64,000 nucleotides of DNA from Isoptericola peretonis (GTDB lineage: Bacteria; Actinomycetota; Actinomycetes; Actinomycetales; Cellulomonadaceae), in the NCBI GenBank assembly GCA_023241745.1, contig JALQCY010000005.1:121512-185511 (forward strand), given 5' to 3'. Position numbers and translations under genes: made by a program. The notes under the pieces were generated by a model. That model saw only the letters and a list, made by a program, of their open reading frames with translations. It searched no databases and had not been told where the DNA came from. Positions within the stretch are counted from its first letter, which is position 1, and each line of letters begins with the position of its first letter. Positions 35,411 through 42,339 of the stretch are shown here, piece after piece.

Positions 35411-36025
35411 GTGATCAGTGATTCCGTGCCATGGAAGGAAAGTCTTCTGGCTACGGCCGCTCGAATTGAGCGGAAGGTCGTCCAGAAGCGCTGGACAGAA
35501 CGCTCGATGTTTCTGTTCGAGCGTGACGTAATGACGGCGGCATACTCGGTTCGTAAGCTAATTGAGTCTCACAAAGTGTCCGACACCCTCGCAAGAAAGT
35601 CGTGGCCGCTAATCAAGTTCGCACGGATTGGCCCCGTGCCGGATGTGTACAACTTCTACGCGCCGGAAGAACTGTTCGATCTATCGTCGTCAACGCGATT
35701 CAGCTTATCGACCCTGGAGATCACCAACCAGATAGTCCACAGTTTTCTATTCTTCCCGGTCTGGCAGTGGCATGAAGAGACCGGTAGGCGCGGAAACCTG
35801 ATTTCACTATCCTTCGTTTCTGATCGGCGTCGTCGCGACCATCTTCTTTCCATAGACATTGGCAAAATCATCGAATTGCTCAACGAGGTTGGAGATGAGG
35901 ACGTCATTAGCGTGACAATGAGGCCCGATGAGAACGGAGAGCGATACTTCAGCGAAGTCGTTGGTGTAGGGCGCGGCGATCCGAGACATTGGGCGTCAGG
36001 ATGCGCCAATGAGTCCGAAACTTGA
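35411..36025 (+). CDS. Unrecognised 204-aa protein, partner of the Toprim gene
   Basis: A protein starting at GTG 35411, 59 bases after the Toprim gene. I recognise no family. The N-terminal half is helical (RSMFLFERDVMTAAYSVRKLIESHK) and contains R48-x5-H54, which fits the R-x(4-6)-H motif of HEPN RNases, though this short pattern also occurs by chance. The C-terminal half is beta-rich (FFPVWQWHEETGRRGNLISLSFVS, DVISVTMRPDENGERYF). It shares the AT-rich composition of the Toprim gene, so the two probably arrived together. There is no signal peptide or membrane segment. Confidence 0.6.
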   Translation: MISDSVPWKESLLATAARIERKVVQKRWTERSMFLFERDVMTAAYSVRKLIESHKVSDTLARKSWPLIKFARIGPVPDVYNFYAPEELFDLSSSTRFSLSTLEITNQIVHSFLFFPVWQWHEETGRRGNLISLSFVSDRRRRDHLLSIDIGKIIELLNEVGDEDVISVTMRPDENGERYFSEVVGVGRGDPRHWASGCANESET

Positions 36026-36149
36026 GCAGGTCGAAGGTTGTCGTCGGCGGGAATGAATGATTCAGTTCGCAGGGGAGGAACGTCGCGGACGGCACGAACC
36101 TTCGCGATCCCTCGCTGAGCAGGTCAGCGAGCCGCGTAGTCTCGTTGGT

Positions 36150-36620
36150 ATGGCTCGAACCGACTTCATCGACGACCCCAGCGCCCCGGCGATCAACTCG
36201 GTCGTCCCCTCCGTTGTCGCGATCGTCCAGGACGACCGGGGCCGCGTGCTCATGATCCACAAGACCGACAACGACAAGTGGGCGTTGCCGGGCGGTGGCC
36301 ACGAGCCTGGCGAGAGCATCGCCGACACCGTGGTCCGCGAGGTCCGGGAAGAGACGGGCTACGAGGTCGAGGTCGAAACGATCACCGGCACGTACACCAA
36401 CCCGAATCACGTCATCCAGTACGACGACGGGGAGGTGCGCCAGCAGTTCTCGATCGCCTTCCGCGCACAGCTGGTCGGCGGCGTGAAGCAGACCAGTTCC
36501 GAGAGCGACGAGGTGGAGTGGCTCACGCCCGAACAGATCGAGGGCCTAGACCTCCACCCGTCGATGCGGCTACGCCTCGAGCATGCGCTCAGCGACTCCG
36601 ACCGGCCATTCATCGGGTAG
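36150..36620 (+). CDS. Nudix hydrolase, Pif-like immunity factor
   Basis: A 156-residue Nudix protein. The Nudix box is complete: GGGHEPGESIADTVVREVRE, followed by ETGYEV. In pSAM2-type elements the Nudix protein Pif prevents redundant transfer into cells already carrying the element; the position in this AICE supports that role, but a house-cleaning nucleotide hydrolase is also possible. ATG 36150 begins the conserved fold; an upstream in-frame extension is not conserved-looking. The 3' end overlaps the convergent HD gene by 51 bases. Confidence 0.8.
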   Translation: MARTDFIDDPSAPAINSVVPSVVAIVQDDRGRVLMIHKTDNDKWALPGGGHEPGESIADTVVREVREETGYEVEVETITGTYTNPNHVIQYDDGEVRQQFSIAFRAQLVGGVKQTSSESDEVEWLTPEQIEGLDLHPSMRLRLEHALSDSDRPFIG

Positions 36621-37148
36621 CCCGAGTCGCTCGCGCGCGCGTCGGGCGGACGCAATGAGCGCGGCCTGCGAGCGGGTGACGGCTCGATGGACAGGACTGA
36701 ACGTGGGGTACCTGCTCAGGATCTCCGCGACCCTGGTCTCCGGGTCGGTCGTCGTCCCGTCCGGCGCCGTCACGAGGTCTAGGAGGGTGAGCACGTCAAG
36801 CTCGTCCGGTTCGGGTGCCGGCAATCTAGCCAGATGCTCGCTCAGTCCCCGCTCATCCGCTTCGAAGTCGGCGCCCGTGTGATGGGCAACGAGCGCCACG
36901 ATCTCCGTTGGGACACCCTCGTCCATGAGGAACGACGCTCCATCGAGCGGGTGGAAACCCCTCGTCGAGAGCTCCTCGGCGTAGCCCAGGTCGTGCAGCC
37001 AAGCAGCCGCTACGACGTCTGACGACACCCTGTGAGCTAAGGCGAGATCCTCAGCCAGTCGCCCTACAGCCTGGACATGGTCCCAGCGACGGCCGAGACC
37101 TGATAGGTACTCGGACGCCAGCTTCGGCGCCACCTCTGCGCTCCACAT
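36570..37148 (-). CDS. HD-domain phosphohydrolase
   Basis: A 192-residue protein with the HD pattern RWDHVQAV, then AAWLHDLGYAEEL and LVAHHTGADFEA, giving the histidine/aspartate metal ligands H..HD..H..(D). HD proteins hydrolyse nucleotides or phosphate esters. Small HD proteins next to Nudix genes recur in actinobacterial AICEs. ATG 37148 is chosen; an ATG 48 bases upstream is possible. The convergent overlap with the Nudix gene is unusual but short. Confidence 0.8.
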   Translation of the reverse strand: MWSAEVAPKLASEYLSGLGRRWDHVQAVGRLAEDLALAHRVSSDVVAAAWLHDLGYAEELSTRGFHPLDGASFLMDEGVPTEIVALVAHHTGADFEADERGLSEHLARLPAPEPDELDVLTLLDLVTAPDGTTTDPETRVAEILSRYPTFSPVHRAVTRSQAALIASARRARERLGLPDEWPVGVAERMLEA

Positions 37149-37215
37149 GTTCCCATCGTGCCCCTGCCCGACCACATCGCCTAGTTCGTCCCCCACGGTT
37201 CGATCTGACGACCGA

Positions 37216-37551
37216 TCAGCGCCGGTGGGTGCCAGAGCGCGGCGCAGATCGCCCGCTGATGGTCAGGCTGCGGGCCAACCGACGTCGCCTCCTGATAGCG
37301 GAAGCAACCAACGCAAAGATGGCGAGGAGCAGCACCACGAGGACGCCAACACCGACGACGTCCGCCTGGTCGAGGCGACCGACCACCGGCAGATCAGCGA
37401 TCTCACCTGACTGGATCTCACCCCAGACCTGCTCGATCCACGGGCGAAGCTTCGCGGTCCACAGCTGCTTGATCGCCACGAGGCCGACGAGGGCGAGGAC
37501 CCAGTAGAAGACCTGCTGGACCTCGCCATCGCCCTCACGGTCGTTGCTCAC
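37216..37551 (-). CDS. Small two-span membrane protein of the transfer operon
   Basis: A 111-residue protein from GTG 37551. Two hydrophobic segments are visible (VFYWVLALVGLVAI and VVGVGVLVVLLLAIFALVASAI), with an acidic N-terminus and a very basic C-terminal tail (RRRRRLARS). No family is recognised. It is the last gene of the minus-strand T4SS-like operon, 10 bases after the preceding gene, so it may be an accessory membrane component of the transfer apparatus. Confidence 0.6.
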   Translation of the reverse strand: MSNDREGDGEVQQVFYWVLALVGLVAIKQLWTAKLRPWIEQVWGEIQSGEIADLPVVGRLDQADVVGVGVLVVLLLAIFALVASAIRRRRRLARSLTISGRSAPRSGTHRR

Positions 37552-37561
37552 GGCTCCCCCC

Positions 37562-38233
37562 TCAGACGTAGGCGAACAGGCGGTGCAGCGGGATCGTCCG
37601 GACCTTGTCCTGCAGTTCCGGGTAGTAGCCAACCTGGTGGAGCCACCAGTGGGACTGCGGAACAGCTCGGACACAGAAGTCGCCGTCGACGTCGATCGGC
37701 TCGGAGACGCCGACGAACCAGAACCACTCCCCCTCGGCGTTGCGGGATCGGAGCGTTCGGCCCGTGAGGGCGCCGGCCCCCCGAGCACGGATCGGGTTCA
37801 ACACGGGCGGTTGCCCCAAGTCCGGGCGCACGCGGTCCAACCACGACGTCGATGCCTCGACCGCGGGCTCGCCAGCCGCCGCGGATGTGTGCGCACCTGC
37901 TGGCACCGCGTCCCGGTAGATCCACGCGTGATCGACCGGCCACCACTGCATGACCGGGTTCCGATTCGGAGCGACCCGCCAGGTCCAGTAGTGGATCGGC
38001 GCGCACACGGCCAGCGCCTCGTGCAGCTCGCCGTCGGCCGGGAACTCGATCCGCGACCGCTCCGCACGCAGGAGGATCTGGCCGTCGATGAAGTAGCGGT
38101 CCGGGATGCCGATCGTCAGTTCGGCTCCGACGTCGAGATCAGGAACGTAGGCAGCGGGGATCGGGTGGCGGACCGGTGGGGGCACCGTCTGCCACGCGAT
38201 GTCTTCGAACGCGAAGAACTCGGCGTCCATCAT
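37562..38233 (-). CDS. Hypothetical protein of the transfer operon
   Basis: A 223-residue soluble protein rich in Trp, Pro and Tyr (WQTVPPPVRHPIPAAYVPDL, IHYWTWRVAPNRN). It has no signal peptide or membrane span, and I recognise no domain. It overlaps the wall-hydrolase gene by 4 nt (start ATG 38233, with a second ATG directly after), so it is translated with the transfer operon. It may be an accessory protein of the conjugation machine. Confidence 0.6.
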   Translation of the reverse strand: MMDAEFFAFEDIAWQTVPPPVRHPIPAAYVPDLDVGAELTIGIPDRYFIDGQILLRAERSRIEFPADGELHEALAVCAPIHYWTWRVAPNRNPVMQWWPVDHAWIYRDAVPAGAHTSAAAGEPAVEASTSWLDRVRPDLGQPPVLNPIRARGAGALTGRTLRSRNAEGEWFWFVGVSEPIDVDGDFCVRAVPQSHWWLHQVGYYPELQDKVRTIPLHRLFAYV

Positions 38234-39552
38234 GACCAGGCTCGCAGGTTGACCCCGTGCTTGCGCATGAACGGCTCCGGGTCGATGGGCTCTCCGTCGA
38301 CGTGCACCTCGAAGTGATAGTGCGCGCCCGTGCCCACACCGCTGTCGCCGGACCGCGCGATGGGCTGGCCGCCCTGGACCTCCTCGCCCGGCTTTACCAA
38401 CGCCTCGGACAGGTGCAGGTGGCGGGTCTTCACCCCGTCGGCGTGCGCGATGGCGACGTTCAACCCGCCCCCCGAGCTCCATCCCACCTGGTCGACGACC
38501 CCCCTCGTGGGCGATGCGATCGACGTTCCGACGGCGGCGTGGAAATCCGTGCCGGCATGCAGACGCGACTCGTGATAGATCGGGTGGAACCTCATGCCGA
38601 ACGGTGACGTGACCTGCGACTGGATCGGCGCGGTCCACTCCCCTGCCTGGACGACCTTGCCCGAGGTCGCCGCGACAGGGCCCTCGGCCGAGGCGAGCTC
38701 GAACTCCGTGGAGCAGAAGCTGTCGATGTCTACGCCGCTCGCACGGTACTCGGCGGCTGTCGTCACGGCCTGCTGAGTGTGGCTCGTCTGCTTGCCGCCG
38801 CTCGAGGACGTTGAGCCGATCGATGTCGTCGAGGTCATGTCGCCAGCAAGGGCGTCGACGATCACAACGGCGCGCTCCTCGTGCTTGGCGTACGCGCTGG
38901 GAAACGCGGAGCGCTGGACGCTCTGCGCCGCGACGGTGATTGGCAGGTCGCTCCAGCCGGACACCTCGAGGAGCCCACCCGGCGAGGCCTTCCCTGTCGC
39001 ATGGCCGAAGTGCGGTGACGTCGGGCCGCCGAAGAAGGCGAGGGCGGCGAACTTCGGGTCGCGGACCTGCTCAGCGGTGCCCCAGCCCTGAGACGGGCGC
39101 TGCTGGAACAAACCGAGCGAGTCCCGGTCGCCGTAGTCGACATTCTCGAGCCCGGACTCCTGGAGCGCCGTAGCGATCGCGACGATCAGGCCACGCCGTC
39201 CGACGCCGGCCACACCGCCGGCCGCGATGATCGCTTGGGCATTGGCGACCTCGGCGGCGTCGTCCGGGCCGAAGCCGGGGACGGACCCGCCGGTGGGAAC
39301 AGTCGGCTTCTCCTCGACGGGCGGCGGTCGATAGGCCGCCTGGTCGACGGAGTAGCCCAGCTCGGTGCAGGCGTTCGCCGCTTCGGTGACCTGCCCGTTG
39401 CTCGACACCAGGCTCACGGCGGTCACCGCCAGGAACGTCGCGACGCCGACGACGGCGAGACCGGCCGCCACCAGCTTGCCCCAGTTGCGCGCGAGCCAGC
39501 CGAGCGCCTGGGTCTTGGCCCACAGCACGAGCGAGGCGGTGACGGCTTCCAT
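38230..39552 (-). CDS. T4SS wall hydrolase: transglycosylase-like plus M23 peptidase
   Basis: A 440-residue protein. One N-terminal membrane span (about residues 28-50) is followed by a lysozyme/transglycosylase-like domain (IVAIATALQESGLENVDYGDRDSLGLFQQRP). The C-terminal M23 zinc-peptidase domain carries SPFGMRFHP, HAGTDFHAAVG and GAHYHFEVHVDG, with the expected HxxxD and HxH ligands. Two wall-degrading domains in one membrane-anchored protein fit the VirB1/TcpG-type component that opens peptidoglycan for a Gram-positive conjugation channel. Confidence 0.88.
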   Translation of the reverse strand: MEAVTASLVLWAKTQALGWLARNWGKLVAAGLAVVGVATFLAVTAVSLVSSNGQVTEAANACTELGYSVDQAAYRPPPVEEKPTVPTGGSVPGFGPDDAAEVANAQAIIAAGGVAGVGRRGLIVAIATALQESGLENVDYGDRDSLGLFQQRPSQGWGTAEQVRDPKFAALAFFGGPTSPHFGHATGKASPGGLLEVSGWSDLPITVAAQSVQRSAFPSAYAKHEERAVVIVDALAGDMTSTTSIGSTSSSGGKQTSHTQQAVTTAAEYRASGVDIDSFCSTEFELASAEGPVAATSGKVVQAGEWTAPIQSQVTSPFGMRFHPIYHESRLHAGTDFHAAVGTSIASPTRGVVDQVGWSSGGGLNVAIAHADGVKTRHLHLSEALVKPGEEVQGGQPIARSGDSGVGTGAHYHFEVHVDGEPIDPEPFMRKHGVNLRAWS

Positions 39553-39568
39553 CCGGTCCTCACCATCC

Positions 39569-40165
39569 TCAGCTCACGGGCTCGACACTGGAGACGAGCC
39601 AGGTCGCGCCGTCCGGTCCAGGGACGGCATGGACTCGCACCCAGTCGCCCGTCGTCGGGACGTCGAAGACTGCCTCCTCGGCGTTGATCGCGATCTGGCG
39701 GGGTTCACCGCGGACGGTGACCTCGGGCGTGCTTGCCGGGTCGGTCATGCTCAGGCCGGTGGTCCACAGGTCTGACGTGACCAGCGGCCGGACGTTGCCG
39801 GCCCAGGCCTCGGGGTCGAGGTCGGGGCGCGCCCAGGCCGCGACGAAGGCAGCGGCAGCATCAGCGGCGGCGGCACCGGGGTTGTCGGCCGCGGGGTCGA
39901 CGCTCAGGTCGTCGGTCGCGTCAGCAGAGGCGGCCTCGCCTGCCGTCGTGCTAGGGCTCGAAGTTTCGCCGGACGACGTCGACGAGGGTGAGCCCGGGAC
40001 AGCCTCGGGCGTGGCCGACACAACGACGGCGGCGGCCGGCGCGGCGCCTTCGTCGTTCACCTCGCCGACCAGAAACACCGCCACTAGGACGCCGACGACG
40101 ACGGCGATAAACCGCAAGGGCGAATAGAGCGGCCAGCGGACGATCGGGGCGAGCACTTCCCACAT
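39569..40165 (-). CDS. VirB8/TcpC-like membrane protein
   Basis: A 198-residue protein. One membrane span (about 17-34) is followed by a Ser/Thr/Ala-rich linker and a small alpha/beta domain (AAFVAAWARPDLDPEAWAGN, then VTVRGEPRQIAI, VPTTGDWVRVHAV, TWLVSSVEPV). This layout matches the NTF2-like VirB8/TcpC scaffold proteins of Gram-positive type IV secretion systems. It overlaps the TrbL-like gene by one base. The assignment rests on topology and fold pattern, so it is moderate. Confidence 0.65.
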   Translation of the reverse strand: MWEVLAPIVRWPLYSPLRFIAVVVGVLVAVFLVGEVNDEGAAPAAAVVVSATPEAVPGSPSSTSSGETSSPSTTAGEAASADATDDLSVDPAADNPGAAAADAAAAFVAAWARPDLDPEAWAGNVRPLVTSDLWTTGLSMTDPASTPEVTVRGEPRQIAINAEEAVFDVPTTGDWVRVHAVPGPDGATWLVSSVEPVS

Positions 40166-42339
40166 CAGCGGTACTCCCCCGGGTCGTCGCCGTGCGCGTC
40201 GGCCGTGGTCGGCGGACGCCAGATCTCGAAGACGGAGTTGCCTTCCGAGTCGTAGGTCGTGCTCGCCTCCACGACGCCGGTGGGCAGGTCGCTCGTACCG
40301 ATGACCTCGCCGCGCGGGGCGTTCTTGTCAGCGGGCCGCGACAGGTCCACATCGGCATCTTCCGGGCGGGTCGCGGAGGACTTTCGCACCTCGATGACCG
40401 GGTTCTCGCTGCCGGGCCCGACGATCGACGTCCCCGCCGCCATGGTCGGAGTGTCGATGTCGGCGGACACGGGCGTGAACGTGTCGCGAGAACTCGAGGA
40501 CGAGGAGTTCGCCGCGGCCCCGGCAACGGCACCAGCGCTAGCACCAACCGCCAGTTCCCCGCGGGTGCGACGCGACAGCGTTCGACGCCCGGCCGGCCGG
40601 ACAGCGGGGATCTCGTTCGTGCGGTCGCGGTTCCGAGCGCGGCTCGACCCGCCCGGCATCTCCGTCAACTCGCGCGCCTCAGCGGTCTGGCGGCTGGAGG
40701 ACAACTCGCGCGGTGGCACGCTCCCGGCGGGGAGCGTTCTCGTGTTCCCCGCTGCCACCGGAGCACTCTTGGCGTAGGCGTGTCGGTAGACGCTGGGCTC
40801 CCGGCTCTTCCCGTCGGTCGAGTCTTCGTCGCCCTTCTTCGAGTCCTCGACGCCGCCCCGGACTGCCTGGCGCGTGACGAACGCGTTGAGGAACGTCCCC
40901 ATCCCCGACCGGGCCATGCGTCGCGCCGCCCGCGAGCCCGGAACCGCACGCCCAGGACGCAGCAACTTGAACAACACGAACGGGATCGCGGCGACGATGA
41001 CGAGCTTGAGCCCGAACGCGAGGTCGGAGTCGAGCACGGCCGTGGCGAGCAGAAGGTTCGCCAGCGCGGCGATGAAGAACGCCGGCCCCAGGATGATGAA
41101 CCGTCCCACCTGCTTGAGCACGCCGATCACCCAGTCCTGGGTGACGTACAGCAGCCCGAGCACCCCGAACGCAGGCGCGAGCGGCACGAACACTCGCGTG
41201 GCTACGTAGGCGACGACGATGAACACCGCGGCGACTGCCAGGAACGGCATCATCACGGCGACCCTGAGCACAGCGGTCCCGGCTGCATCCCAGCGGCCGT
41301 TGTTCCCCGTGAGCTGCTGGTAGGCGCCGGAGTCCTCGCGCTCGACGGCGGCCGCGGTCTTGACCCACAGGTCCTTCTTGGCGTCGATGATCGCCTGGCC
41401 GGCGTCGGGGTCGTTCTTCACCGTCTCGGCCTCGCTCCAGGTCAGGTGCGAGGCACGGAACAGGTTCGGACCGTGCTCGCGAGCAACCGCGCTGTCGTTG
41501 GATCCGAGCGTGCCTTCTAGCCATGCGTCGTAGAACAAGTCGCGGTTGATCGTGTCGAACATGTCGTCCAGCGCGGCCTGGGCCTCGTTGGCACTCTCCC
41601 GGCCCTCGTTACCTGGGACCGGCGGGCCGTAGGTCTCGTTCGCGACACCCACGCCGCGCGCCGACGTCGCGATCGTCGTCTGCACTAGCTCGTCGACCGC
41701 ACGGGCCGACGAGACCGGGTAGCTCATGACGTACGTCGATCCGACCAGAACCAGCAGCGCCCAGCCGACCGTCGTGACCGTGGACGAGACGTCGGCTCGC
41801 ATCGCCGTGATCAAGACGCCGGCGGCGACGAGGAGCAGGATCGCCGTGACCCACGGGTCCCAGAATCCGCCCTTGACCGCCGAGGTGGCGCTCGTCAGGA
41901 CGTCGTCGAGCGGGCCCAGGAAGTCGGGCGTGACGACGAGGCTGAACAGCCCGTGCGTGAACCCCGACACGGCGGCGCTGCCCGACAGGAGGAAGTTCGC
42001 CATGCCCGTCTGCGCCTTCGGAAGTACGTCCGAGCCAGGGACACAGCCGTTGTCGTAGTTGACCCAGCGATACGAGTAGCCATAGACGTCCGCCAGCTTC
42101 ACGTCCTGGTTGGTGAACGGGTCGGCGTCACTGGCCGTGGCGGGCTTGTCGTAGAGCTTCCCTGGCAGGCCGGCCAACGGCGAGGCCGGCTCGGGGGCCG
42201 GGGCGCACGCCTTCGCCGCGACCCCGCCCGCGGCCGAGACCGCCATCGTCGCCCCGGGTGCGGCGGCAGCACTCAGCGCTGGCACCACGGCCAGGAGGCC
42301 AAGGGTCAGCAGGACGACGGCGGCGGCCCGGCGGATCAT
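40165..42339 (-). CDS. TrbL/VirB6-like channel protein
   Basis: A 724-residue protein with a signal peptide (residues 1-27, ALSAAAAPGA), an extracellular segment and about seven hydrophobic spans between residues 110 and 440. A long, charged, disordered cytoplasmic tail follows. Size, topology and position directly after VirB4 fit the TrbL/VirB6-type inner-membrane channel of conjugative machines; the long hydrophilic tail is typical of Gram-positive versions. It overlaps the VirB4 gene by 4 nt. Confidence 0.75.
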   Translation of the reverse strand: MIRRAAAVVLLTLGLLAVVPALSAAAAPGATMAVSAAGGVAAKACAPAPEPASPLAGLPGKLYDKPATASDADPFTNQDVKLADVYGYSYRWVNYDNGCVPGSDVLPKAQTGMANFLLSGSAAVSGFTHGLFSLVVTPDFLGPLDDVLTSATSAVKGGFWDPWVTAILLLVAAGVLITAMRADVSSTVTTVGWALLVLVGSTYVMSYPVSSARAVDELVQTTIATSARGVGVANETYGPPVPGNEGRESANEAQAALDDMFDTINRDLFYDAWLEGTLGSNDSAVAREHGPNLFRASHLTWSEAETVKNDPDAGQAIIDAKKDLWVKTAAAVEREDSGAYQQLTGNNGRWDAAGTAVLRVAVMMPFLAVAAVFIVVAYVATRVFVPLAPAFGVLGLLYVTQDWVIGVLKQVGRFIILGPAFFIAALANLLLATAVLDSDLAFGLKLVIVAAIPFVLFKLLRPGRAVPGSRAARRMARSGMGTFLNAFVTRQAVRGGVEDSKKGDEDSTDGKSREPSVYRHAYAKSAPVAAGNTRTLPAGSVPPRELSSSRQTAEARELTEMPGGSSRARNRDRTNEIPAVRPAGRRTLSRRTRGELAVGASAGAVAGAAANSSSSSSRDTFTPVSADIDTPTMAAGTSIVGPGSENPVIEVRKSSATRPEDADVDLSRPADKNAPRGEVIGTSDLPTGVVEASTTYDSEGNSVFEIWRPPTTADAHGDDPGEYR

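Noticed and set aside
38221-38260. A partial match to the tRNA-Pro T-arm (TCGCAGGTT...CCCCG), considered as a right attachment site
   Set aside because: It lies inside the coding sequence of the wall hydrolase/next gene junction and lacks most of the tRNA 3' end.
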